From contig JBMNJJ010000003.1 in NCBI GenBank assembly GCA_050951605.1, positions 248,001 through 312,000 on the forward strand: a DNA stretch of 64,000 bases. The letters run 5' to 3'. The position numbers and the translations under genes were made by a program. The notes beneath the pieces were generated by a model. That model searched no databases and was not told the DNA's origin. It worked only from the letters and a program-made list of their open reading frames with translations. Shown here piece by piece: positions 8,394 through 16,079 of the stretch. Source of the DNA: DUTS01 sp050951605. Lineage in GTDB: Bacteria; Bacillota; Peptococcia; DRI-13; DTU073. Numbering within the stretch: position 1 is the first letter of the stretch; every line of letters starts with the position of its first letter.

Positions 8394-9623
8394 GTGGATT
8401 ACGCTAAGAAGGCTTTAGAGTTGCACAAGGAGTTAAAAGGGAAATTAGCTGTTCAAAGCAAGGTTTCTTTACAAAATAGAGAGAATCTTGCTCTTGCTTA
8501 TACACCAGGAGTAGCAGAGCCTTGTAGGCTTATTGCCGAAGATAAGTCTTTAGTTTATGAGTATACGATGAAGGAAAATTTTATTGCCGTTGTTTCTGAT
8601 GGGACCGCAGTACTGGGGCTGGGGAATATTGGGCCGGAAGCAGCGTTACCTGTAATGGAGGGGAAATGTATTCTTTTTAAAGAGTTCGGCGGGGTGGATG
8701 CCGTTCCCCTATGTATAGGAACGACGGATGTCGAGGAGATAGTAGAGTTTGTAGCACAATTGGCACCTACTTTTGGGGGGATTAATTTAGAGGATATCAG
8801 TAGTCCCCGTTGTTTTGCTATTGAAAGAAAATTAAAAGAAAGGTTAAACATACCCGTTTTCCATGATGACCAGCACGGTACAGCCGTTGTTGTTTTAGCT
8901 GGTTTAATTAATGCGGGCAAGGTAGTAGGCAAAGAGTTTAAAGAGATGCAAGTTGTAGTAAATGGTGCCGGAGCGGCAGGAATCAGTATTACGAAGCTTT
9001 TAAAAGCGGCAGGAATTAAAGATGTGATTTTATGTGACTACTGGGGTGCTATTCATCAAGGCTGTCCTGAAAAAATGAATAGTGAACAAGCTCGTTTGGC
9101 AGTGGGGACTAACCTTGAGCAGAAAAAAGGACCATTAGAGGATGTTATTCAAGGTGCCGATGTATTTATTGGGGTTTCGAAAACAGGAGTGCTCACTCCT
9201 GAGATGGTGCGTAAAATGAAAAAGGAGGCTATCGTTTTAGCGATGGCCAATCCTTTGCCGGAAATATTTCCGGAGGAAGCATTAACAGCAGGAGCTAAAG
9301 TTGTGGGGACAGGGCGGTCTGATTATCCTAATCAGATTAATAATGTTTTAGCTTTCCCCGGTATTTTTCGTGGGGCTTTAGATGTTCAAGCGATAGATAT
9401 TAATGAAGAAATGAAACTGGCGGCAGCCCAGGCGTTGGCTCAGATGGTTACGGCGGAAGAATTAACATCCGCTTATATTTTGCCCCAAGCTTTTGATTTA
9501 CGAGTGGGACCAAGGGTGGCTGCTGCTGTAGCCGAAGCTGCTGTTAAGTCGGGTGTAGCCCGCAAAAAATTAAGTTATGAAGAAGAGTTTGCTCAAGCAA
9601 GGAAATTAATGAAAAAAGCTTAA
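8394..9623 (+). CDS. NAD(P)-dependent malic enzyme
   Basis: 409 residues, the short prokaryotic malic enzyme type. Motifs: LAYTPGVAEPC near residue 35, VSDGTAVLGLGNIGP, a metal-binding segment with NLEDISSPRCF, PVFHDDQHGTAVV (malic enzyme signature), and an NAD-binding VVNGAGAAGI. It oxidatively decarboxylates malate to pyruvate and CO2. The coenzyme cannot be read safely from sequence. The start is GTG 8394 after GGGGGAAGAAAGG. It is probably translated from the fumC transcript. Its 3' end overlaps the convergent glycosyltransferase gene by 18 bases, and no terminator is visible between them. Confidence 0.93.
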   Translation: MDYAKKALELHKELKGKLAVQSKVSLQNRENLALAYTPGVAEPCRLIAEDKSLVYEYTMKENFIAVVSDGTAVLGLGNIGPEAALPVMEGKCILFKEFGGVDAVPLCIGTTDVEEIVEFVAQLAPTFGGINLEDISSPRCFAIERKLKERLNIPVFHDDQHGTAVVVLAGLINAGKVVGKEFKEMQVVVNGAGAAGISITKLLKAAGIKDVILCDYWGAIHQGCPEKMNSEQARLAVGTNLEQKKGPLEDVIQGADVFIGVSKTGVLTPEMVRKMKKEAIVLAMANPLPEIFPEEALTAGAKVVGTGRSDYPNQINNVLAFPGIFRGALDVQAIDINEEMKLAAAQALAQMVTAEELTSAYILPQAFDLRVGPRVAAAVAEAAVKSGVARKKLSYEEEFAQARKLMKKA

Positions 9624-10400
9624 AAAGTGTTCTAAAAGGTCAAAACGGCGTGCATCTCTATAAACTGAAGGGCTGCCGGAAGATTGGAGCACATTCTCTA
9701 GTGGAGTTCCCTCCAGATAAGAGAGGGCTTGTTGGCAGTCGCCGATAATAGTGGCGGCAATGTTTTCCGCATGCTCAGTACTACGCATGGGGGATCCGAG
9801 TAGGTCATGGGAAATAGTGGTCGCAATATCGATGTGGAAGTTGTTTTGAGCGGCAAAAGCAAGGACAAGGGGTGGGATGGCGAGAGCTTTTATGGGGATT
9901 TGAGATAACAAATGAGCAGAGATGGCATGAGGTCCATGACTGGGAGTGCCCAGACCTATTTGTTGGAGCAACCCCAGTTTTTCATTTACTTTTTTTCGGT
10001 ATTTAAATACTATATCGGCTAGGTCAGAAGAGAGAGGGGGTGTAGGGTAACAGTTAGTAAGGGCAAGATCTAGCCCTTGTTTGAGACCTTGTAATAATTC
10101 GTGAAGGGAGGGAGTAATTTCTCCGGTCATATCTCCGTCAATAAAAATAATTCCTGCAGGGCGATATTTTTTGGCATAAGCTGCACCGATGGCCCGGGGA
10201 ATATCAAGTCCTAAAGGAACAGGGAAGGAAAGCAGTTCCAGATTTAATTTATTCATTAATCGTAAAGCTTTTTTTTCTGTGAAGTCATTACAGCCGTTAG
10301 CGACTAAGAGAATGTGTTGAAAGTTACAAGGAATTAAGTTTTGCAGAACTTTTTCAATGTTTTCACCTTCGTTGTGTGCAGGTATTACCGCGATGTACAT
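9606..10400 (-). CDS. Family 2-like glycosyltransferase
   Basis: 264 residues. The N terminus YIAVIPAHNEGENI matches the nucleotide-sugar site of GT-A glycosyltransferases, and IIFIDGDMTGE near residue 87 carries the metal-binding DXD-type motif. No membrane segment is obvious, so it is likely a soluble or peripheral enzyme. The acceptor and donor sugar are unknown. The ATG at 10400 follows AAAGGAGGAG on the minus strand. It stands alone on its strand between malic enzyme and yabG, so context gives no pathway. Confidence 0.75.
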   Translation of the reverse strand: MYIAVIPAHNEGENIEKVLQNLIPCNFQHILLVANGCNDFTEKKALRLMNKLNLELLSFPVPLGLDIPRAIGAAYAKKYRPAGIIFIDGDMTGEITPSLHELLQGLKQGLDLALTNCYPTPPLSSDLADIVFKYRKKVNEKLGLLQQIGLGTPSHGPHAISAHLLSQIPIKALAIPPLVLAFAAQNNFHIDIATTISHDLLGSPMRSTEHAENIAATIIGDCQQALSYLEGTPLENVLQSSGSPSVYRDARRFDLLEHFLSFFH

Positions 10401-10469
10401 TTTTTCTCCTCCTTTATACGATGCTTGTTCTATGTTATGTAGAGAGAAATAAAGGGGTGCATTTCTTTA

Positions 10470-10497
10470 ACCAAGGGCTATAGAAATACATAGAATA
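10470..10497 (+). promoter_or_regulatory. Candidate sigma-K promoter for yabG
   Basis: CATAGAATA at 10489-10497 fits the sigma-K -10 pattern CATA-three-TA, and AC at 10470-10471 lies 17 bases upstream, the sigma-K spacing. It ends 30 bases before the yabG ATG. In B. subtilis yabG is transcribed by sigma-K, which supports the match. The motif is short, so confidence is moderate. Confidence 0.5.
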
Positions 10498-10527
10498 AAG
10501 TGCAGTTAAAATGAGGAGAGATGCCGG

Positions 10528-11418
10528 ATGAAGGAACATTTAGAAATAGGAGATATTGTGGGAAGAAAGTCCCATGGCAGTGATATTTTGTTTCGGATAA
10601 CAGAGATCGTAAATGGGGCAGAGGAGGAAAAGGCTCTTTTAAGGGGGTTGGATGTAAGATTATATGCTGATGCCCCTATGCGTGATTTAGAAAAAAAGAC
10701 TTTGTCAGAAATAAGTAAATATAGGCAGAAGTATATAAAAAAAAACAGTGATTGTTTGCGCCGTATCTTTGAACGGAGGCTGGAGGATAAAACGAGGCTC
10801 TTTTTAAGGGGGGGGGGAAACTTAAAAAAGGCTATGAGGGCTGAGGAAGTAGCTCATTATGAAGTTCCGGGGGAAGTACTGCATTTAGATGGGGATAAAG
10901 AATATTTACAGTTATGTAAAACAACTTATGCTCAGCTTAATATTAAAATGAATGGCTTTGAGGTTCCGGAGGAAAAACAGCCCGAGCTGGTGCACGAATA
11001 TTTACAAAAATACACCCCCAACATTCTTGTTTTAACAGGTCATGATGGTTTACTTAAAGAGGTTACAGACTTTAAAAATGTACGTAATTATAGAAATTCT
11101 GCTTATTTTATTGAAGCGGTGCGTAAAGCTCGAGAATATGAGCCGGGGCGTGATGACTTAATTATTTTTGCCGGAGCTTGTCAGTCGCATTACGAGGCTT
11201 TGATTGCGGCCGGAGCTAATTTTGCCAGTTCGCCGCAAAGAGTTTTAATTCATGCCTTTGACCCCGTTTTTATAGCGGAGAAATTAGCGTATAGTTCTAT
11301 TTATGAAACGTTAAGTGTTGAGGACATTTTAAATAATACGATAACAGGCTTAGATGGAGTAGGAGGGATTGAAACAAGAGGCTGTTTGCGTTTGGGCTAT
11401 CCAAAATCGCCGTATTAG
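10528..11418 (+). CDS. yabG: Sporulation-specific cysteine protease YabG
   Basis: 296 residues, close to YabG of Bacillus. It starts with EIGDIVGRKSHGSDILFRI and has LHLDGDKEYL in the middle, then NILVLTGHDGL, IIFAGACQSHYEALIAAGAN and a conserved C terminus. YabG acts in the mother cell late in sporulation, trimming coat proteins such as SipA, SpoIVA and others; in C. difficile it processes germination proteins. Position before veg is conserved. GAGGAGA precedes the ATG. A sigma-K-like promoter lies directly upstream. Confidence 0.94.
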   Translation: MKEHLEIGDIVGRKSHGSDILFRITEIVNGAEEEKALLRGLDVRLYADAPMRDLEKKTLSEISKYRQKYIKKNSDCLRRIFERRLEDKTRLFLRGGGNLKKAMRAEEVAHYEVPGEVLHLDGDKEYLQLCKTTYAQLNIKMNGFEVPEEKQPELVHEYLQKYTPNILVLTGHDGLLKEVTDFKNVRNYRNSAYFIEAVRKAREYEPGRDDLIIFAGACQSHYEALIAAGANFASSPQRVLIHAFDPVFIAEKLAYSSIYETLSVEDILNNTITGLDGVGGIETRGCLRLGYPKSPY

Positions 11419-11500
11419 GCTTATTAATAAGAGAAAAAGGTGTTTACCTTTAATTAGGGGGAAATACTCAAAAAGAATTGTTTAAATCACTTTCTTGTTG

Positions 11501-11529
11501 TTGACAGGCGAGGGTAGGTCTAGTATAAT
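11501..11529 (+). promoter_or_regulatory. Strong sigma-A promoter of veg
   Basis: TTGACA at 11501-11506 and TATAAT at 11524-11529 are both perfect consensus, with an exact 17-base spacer. veg promoters are known as strong vegetative promoters in Bacillus, and this site matches that reputation. The start codon lies 72 bases downstream. Confidence 0.92.
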
Positions 11530-11600
11530 ATATTATTTATTTGACAGAACACCTTATTCGTGATACAATTATGTTGTTATTGTAGAAAGAGGGTGGTGTT

Positions 11601-11876
11601 TTGTTAGCAAAGAAAGTTTTTGCCGATATTAAACGTGATTTAGAACCATTTGTTGGTAATAAAATTAAGCTCAAGGCGAATAGGGGACGAAAAAAAATTA
11701 TTGAAAAAGTAGGCGTACTTGAAAGCACTTATCCCAATATTTTCGTAATTCGCTTAGATGAAAAACAAATTGAACGTCGTGTTTCTTTTACTTATGCTGA
11801 TATATTAACAGATACTGTTCAGCTAACTGTTTTTGATGGAGATGAGAACATTAGGATAACGGCTAACGGTTCATAA
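11601..11876 (+). CDS. veg: Veg protein
   Basis: 91 residues, the typical Veg size (DUF1021). Conserved stretch: IKLKANRGRKKIIEKVGVLE, followed by the YPNIFVIRLDE and RRVSFTYADILT segments. In B. subtilis Veg is abundant in vegetative cells, affects biofilm formation by opposing SinR, and influences spore outgrowth. The biochemical activity is unsettled. The start is TTG 11601, with GAGGGTGG five bases upstream. Single-gene transcript: consensus promoter before, terminator at its stop codon. Confidence 0.94.
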   Translation: MLAKKVFADIKRDLEPFVGNKIKLKANRGRKKIIEKVGVLESTYPNIFVIRLDEKQIERRVSFTYADILTDTVQLTVFDGDENIRITANGS

Positions 11877-11903
11877 CTGCTGAGGTTTCAGCAGTTTTTT
11901 TTA
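11876..11903 (+). terminator. Terminator after veg
   Basis: ACTGCTGA (11876-11883) and TCAGCAGT (11888-11895) form a perfect stem with a tight GGTT loop and eight T. Confidence 0.92.
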
Positions 11904-12095
11904 TTTAAGAAAAATATGAAGAAATTCCCACAGCCCTTTAATATTGTAAAAAGAGGTTTTTTTTTATGTTTAAATAACCATAAAAGGTTGAAGTAACAAC
12001 GATGAAGAATTATGGGTTTTGTAAAAAGATAAGGGGTCAAAGTAAAATAAAGTTATGTTCCTTGGTAAATTTAATTATAAGGGGGAAGATTCTGG

Positions 12096-13040
12096 ATGAA
12101 AAAAAAGATGGAGATTAGGTTTCAGTTCTTAACGTGGCTTTTGTTTTCTACTTTTTTGTTTAGCGTGTCTGTGTTCCCTGTACAAACTCTAGGAGCACAA
12201 GCAACACAGGCACAGGCGGGGGAACTTACATATCGCGTAATGACAATGGGTTCTGATGTGGTGAAGATAAAGCCGATGGAAAAGGCAAGTCAGATATATG
12301 AATTTTTATTAAATGACCAAGTTGTGATGCGTTATCGCCCTATGTCAAAAGGTTTAAGTGCCAGGGAAAGAGCTTTAGCTATTTGGGCAAGGACTACCAG
12401 ATTAGGAGAAACGCTAAAAGAAGGAACAGTAGCGGTTAATTGTATTCAGGGGAGTTTTGTAGTTACGATTGGGAACCAGCTTTTTATTACGGTTACGGAA
12501 GACGACTTTAAAGCAAATAATTCTACAGGTGAAGGGTTGGCTAAAGTGTGGGCCGAAAATCTTAGAAAAGCGCAAAAACCTACACAGGATAACACCGCCA
12601 AGAAAACACTAGTGGAAATACCGAAAAAAGAGGAGGTAAAGGGAACTACAGTTGCTACAAGACAGGAATTAAAAATGCTGGAGTTAATCAATGCAGAGCG
12701 GGCTAAAGTTGGAGTTAAACCATTGGTGATGAAACCGGAGTTAGTAAAAGTTGCCAGAATTAAATCGCAAGAAATGATTGATAAAAATTATTTTAATCAT
12801 GTTTCACCTACATATGGAGACCCTTTTACGATGCTTAAGAAATTTGGGATAAAATACGGGTATGCCGGAGAAAATTTGGCCGGTAATCAGACGATAGAAA
12901 ATGCTCATAAGAGTTTAATGGCTTCTCCCGGACATAAAAAGAATATTCTTAAGTCTAATTATACTCATGTGGGGATAGGTATAGTTGAGGGTGGCCCTTA
13001 TGGTCAGATGTTTACCCAACTTTTCATTAGTGAACAATAA
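12096..13040 (+). CDS. Secreted CAP-domain (SCP/YkwD-like) protein
   Basis: 314 residues. A signal peptide (MKKKMEIRFQFLTWLLFSTFLF then FPVQTLGAQA) precedes a region of about 150 residues without a family I recognise, with a lysine-rich linker near 165-185. The C-terminal CAP domain (about 190-314) reads MLELINAERAKVGVKPL, then AxxKSQEMIDKNYFNHVSP, GENLAG, and SPGHKKNIL, with the His/Glu cavity residues of the family. Bacterial CAP proteins of this kind are secreted and common in spore formers; activity is generally unknown. AAGGGGGAAG precedes the ATG. The 219 bases before it hold only the veg terminator. Confidence 0.85.
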   Translation: MKKKMEIRFQFLTWLLFSTFLFSVSVFPVQTLGAQATQAQAGELTYRVMTMGSDVVKIKPMEKASQIYEFLLNDQVVMRYRPMSKGLSARERALAIWARTTRLGETLKEGTVAVNCIQGSFVVTIGNQLFITVTEDDFKANNSTGEGLAKVWAENLRKAQKPTQDNTAKKTLVEIPKKEEVKGTTVATRQELKMLELINAERAKVGVKPLVMKPELVKVARIKSQEMIDKNYFNHVSPTYGDPFTMLKKFGIKYGYAGENLAGNQTIENAHKSLMASPGHKKNILKSNYTHVGIGIVEGGPYGQMFTQLFISEQ

Positions 13041-13171
13041 AGACGTTTAGACACAACCACGGACGAATTTTCATATCATATTAATAACGAGGGGATTTTT
13101 TATGGCACATATTTTGAAGTTGTGCATATACTTAAGTGAATTAATATGAAAAGAGGAAAGGAGGTCGTGGG

Positions 13172-14722
13172 GTGATGGCAATTACAGTTACGACGAGAAG
13201 GCTTAAGGTGGAAAATGTAATTGGGGAAGCTATTAAGCAGGTCAATGTAGTAAGGGAGATTACTCTTCCCGTTTTAGCAAAGAAAATAGAAAGTATTGAT
13301 ACAAAAATTAATAATGTTGAGTATAAAATTATTGATAACAAAATTGTGGTGGAGGCTGACTTACAAAAACAAATTTATTATGTAGAATGTGTTACAGGTG
13401 ATGTTCAGGAATATACGGTTCCTACGGAAAAAATTACGGAGTTTGTGCATTTAGAAGGCGCTTTACAAAGTATGGATGCTAAAGTAAATGTAGAGATAGA
13501 GTATTGTGATGTAGAAGCAATTGATATGGCGGGAGATAATCAATGTCATCGGAGGTTTCAACAGACTTGCATTCTCAAAATTAGAGCAAAAGTAATTGAA
13601 ATGGTTGAAATCGAAGTTATTACAAGTGTATCCGGAGAAGGAATTACGCCTACTTTTGCTACTGTTACTATTGATAATATTATTGGAGCAGGAGAGGAAC
13701 AGTATAATCTCAGTGATAATTTTATTGAACTCCCTATTGCGACGAAAAAGATTAAAAGCATTGATGCCGAAATCTGTAGTGTAGAAGAAAAGGTGATTCC
13801 CGGGAAGGTAATTGTGAAAGGGAAGTTGCATAAACAGATTTATTATGTGCTTGAACCTAGCGGAGAAGTGAAAGAAACATCAGCAAATGTACCTTTTAGT
13901 GTTTTTGTTCCTGTAGAAGGAGCACAAGAAGGGGCTAGTGTCACGACAGATGTACAGATAGAATACATTGATAGTGAACTTGTGACCAGAAATGGGAGAA
14001 AATTTATTCGCGAAACTATAGTTTTAAGGGTAACGGCTAAGGTTATCGAACGTCTGACGATTAATATTGTTACAGCAGTATTAGGAGCAGAGGTAGAAAC
14101 GAGAACGTTAAAGATAGAAAGCGCTATCGGTGTAGCACGGCGACAGGTAAATATTTTAGCCGATATCTTTACGCCGACAGAAGCTCGTAAAGTGGCTAGA
14201 GTGGATGCCGAGCTTAGAGACTTAGAAGGTGAGGCTATTCCCAATAAGGTGATTGTTAAAGGTACTTTGCATAAACAAGTTTATTATGTTTCCGCTGTTG
14301 ATGACCAGCTACGCGAATTGTCTATAGATGAACCTTTTACAGAGTTTATTCATATTGAAGGGGCGCAAAAAGGTGATGTAGTGGATGTTTCCGGTAGAAT
14401 AGAATATGTGAATGTGGAGGCTAAAGCTACTACTCCCACTACAAATTGGCGGCAGACAGCAGTTTTAGAGATTAAAGCGAAAGTAACAGAAACAGAGGAA
14501 ATTACTGTAGTGACAGCAGTAAGAGCTGTTGCTCCCCCTGTATGCCCTCCGGGCGAAACATTTGATTATGTGATTCAAAGAGGAGACACATTGTTTTCTA
14601 TAGCTACAAGGTATGGGGTTACGGTGCAGCAAATCCTTGCTGTCAATCCGGAAATTACTAATCCTAATCTGATTTTTGTAGGACAAACGATTAAAGTACC
14701 ATGTCCTTCGGGAATGGGTTAA
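13172..14722 (+). CDS. SipL-like spore morphogenesis protein (three DUF3794 repeats and LysM)
   Basis: 516 residues. Three related repeats of about 140 residues each (roughly 8-150, 155-300, 305-450) carry the recurring pattern NKIVVEADLQKQIYYV, KVIVKGKLHKQIYYV, KVIVKGTLHKQVYYV and end with a (Q/E)T.-L-I(K/R)AKV strand. This is the DUF3794/SPOCS domain. The C-terminal LysM (DYVIQRGDTLFSIATRYGVT to IKVPCP, about 460-512) binds peptidoglycan or SpoIVA. C. difficile SipL has this architecture and links coat to the SpoIVA layer. Start GTG 13172 or ATG 13175; AAAGGAGG at 13157-13164 fits either. Monocistronic with terminator. Confidence 0.85.
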   Translation: MMAITVTTRRLKVENVIGEAIKQVNVVREITLPVLAKKIESIDTKINNVEYKIIDNKIVVEADLQKQIYYVECVTGDVQEYTVPTEKITEFVHLEGALQSMDAKVNVEIEYCDVEAIDMAGDNQCHRRFQQTCILKIRAKVIEMVEIEVITSVSGEGITPTFATVTIDNIIGAGEEQYNLSDNFIELPIATKKIKSIDAEICSVEEKVIPGKVIVKGKLHKQIYYVLEPSGEVKETSANVPFSVFVPVEGAQEGASVTTDVQIEYIDSELVTRNGRKFIRETIVLRVTAKVIERLTINIVTAVLGAEVETRTLKIESAIGVARRQVNILADIFTPTEARKVARVDAELRDLEGEAIPNKVIVKGTLHKQVYYVSAVDDQLRELSIDEPFTEFIHIEGAQKGDVVDVSGRIEYVNVEAKATTPTTNWRQTAVLEIKAKVTETEEITVVTAVRAVAPPVCPPGETFDYVIQRGDTLFSIATRYGVTVQQILAVNPEITNPNLIFVGQTIKVPCPSGMG

Positions 14723-14723
14723 A

Positions 14724-14750
14724 AAGGGTCTTCTAAGACCCTTTTTTTAT
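14724..14750 (+). terminator. Terminator after the SipL-like gene
   Basis: AAGGGTCTT and AAGACCCTT form a nine-pair stem with a two-base loop, followed by a run of T. Confidence 0.9.
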
Positions 14751-14855
14751 TACGAAAATAAAGATGATTAAAACAGTCTCCTTGGGGCAATACTGATAAG
14801 GAAGTTAGTTTTACTGAAAAGCTCTTAAGAGTAAAGTAAAGGAGACATTAAATAT

Positions 14856-15455
14856 ATGAAAAAAAGGATTGTTTTTTGCGGAGCTATTTTTTTGCTGCTG
14901 GGAGTTGCTCTTTGTTTATTTACAGTAAAAACAAAAACACCACCTTTAATTAGGCTACATATTCTTGCTAATAGTGATAGTTTAGAGGACCAGGAGCTAA
15001 AGTATAAAGTGCGAGATGAATTACTTAAGGTTATGCAGAAAGAATTTAGTAAGTCCCAAAGTTTAGAGGAATCCAGGTCTATTTTATTAGGGCATTTATC
15101 ATCTTTAGAAAAGCAGGCTGAAGAATATATAGCTCAAGAGGGTTTTTCTTATACAGTGAAGGCTGTTTATGGTAAGTTTAAATTTCCTTTTAGGGACTAT
15201 GGTAATTTCGTTCTTCCGGCTGGCAAATATGAAGCCTTAAGGTTGGTTATTGGTGAAGGGAAGGGAGCTAATTGGTGGTGTGTGCTTTTCCCGCCTCTTT
15301 GTTTTGTAGAAGGGGAAAAAAGTCTGTGTCTAGATAATGATTTTGCGGAAGTTTTAGAACAGAGCAAGTTGGAAGGGCGAGAGGTTCAAATAAAGCCAGC
15401 TTTTAAAGTAGCAGAAGTTTGGCAAAAGGTTTTTGGTGAAAAAAGTAAAAAGTAG
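14856..15455 (+). CDS. spoIIR: Stage II sporulation protein R
   Basis: 199 residues. An N-terminal membrane/signal segment (IVFCGAIFLLLGVALCLF) is followed by the family hallmark PPLIRLHILANSDSLEDQELK and then KYKVRDELL. SpoIIR is made in the forespore and crosses the intermembrane space. There it triggers SpoIIGA to cleave pro-sigma-E in the mother cell. The C-terminal WWCVLFPPLCFVEGE segment is also typical. AAAGGAGAC precedes the ATG. The gene is alone, with terminators on both sides. Confidence 0.93.
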   Translation: MKKRIVFCGAIFLLLGVALCLFTVKTKTPPLIRLHILANSDSLEDQELKYKVRDELLKVMQKEFSKSQSLEESRSILLGHLSSLEKQAEEYIAQEGFSYTVKAVYGKFKFPFRDYGNFVLPAGKYEALRLVIGEGKGANWWCVLFPPLCFVEGEKSLCLDNDFAEVLEQSKLEGREVQIKPAFKVAEVWQKVFGEKSKK

Positions 15456-15508
15456 AACTTGTTATTTAAGAATATGGTATAATTTGTTTTAGAAGTTAAA
15501 AGGATAAT

Positions 15509-15536
15509 AAAAGGCTAGTATGATACTAGCCTTTTA
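15509..15536. terminator. Bidirectional terminator between spoIIR and the YkuD gene
   Basis: AAAAGGCTAGTAT and ATACTAGCCTTTT form a near-perfect inverted repeat. The A/T runs at both ends allow termination on both strands, fitting the convergent genes on either side. Confidence 0.85.
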
Positions 15537-15554
15537 TTATTAATAGGTGTAAAA

Positions 15555-15899
15555 TTAAAGTATTTTAACAGGTGTGCCTAAATGAACGAGGGGAAAGAGT
15601 GTTTCAATGTCATGATTATACATGCGGATACAGCCTAAAGAGACGGCTTTGCCAATACAAGAGGGATTATTGGTACCATGAATTCCATAGTTGGGTTTAC
15701 TAAGTCCCAGCCATCTAGTGCCATAGACTTGACGCCCATCCATAATTTTTTTGTTGATGATGCTCCATGTACCAACGGGTGAAGGGGTGCCGGGTTTACC
15801 AATAGCTATAGGATAAGAATTATAAAGCTGTTGTCTTTGATAGAGGTAAAGCCGTCTTTCTCGTAAAATAATTTTGATAGAGACACTGCTTGGAGACAA
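15555..15899 (-). CDS. Small L,D-transpeptidase (YkuD domain)
   Basis: 114 residues, essentially a bare YkuD domain. It begins with IKIILRERRLYLYQRQQLYNSYPIA, then TPSPVGTWSI, and has the catalytic motif HGTNNPSCIGKAVSLGCIRM near residues 73-92, where His, Ser, Gly and the catalytic Cys are all present. YkuD enzymes make 3-3 crosslinks or attach proteins to peptidoglycan. No signal peptide or LysM is visible, which is unusual for an extracytoplasmic enzyme. The start is TTG with GAGGTGAT upstream on the minus strand. Short YkuD proteins of this kind are known in spore formers, where they may act in the mother cell. Confidence 0.86.
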   Translation of the reverse strand: MSPSSVSIKIILRERRLYLYQRQQLYNSYPIAIGKPGTPSPVGTWSIINKKIMDGRQVYGTRWLGLSKPNYGIHGTNNPSCIGKAVSLGCIRMYNHDIETLFPLVHLGTPVKIL

Positions 15900-16079
15900 A
15901 ACAGATCACCTCATTTTAATTTGATCGTTTATTGTTATTTTATTATATGCATAATAGCGTGGGACGGTTTTTTCTTTTGTTAAGGGGAAATAAAGGTATT
16001 TAGAAAAGGCTGTTCATTGCGCATAAAAAATAGTAAGATAACACAGAGAGGAATTTTTTTACCAAAGGGGTTTGGAGAG

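Noticed and set aside
13558..13784. Leucine-rich frames overlapping the SipL-like gene on both strands
   Set aside because: They are shadows of a strongly supported gene with domain repeats and have no ribosome sites.
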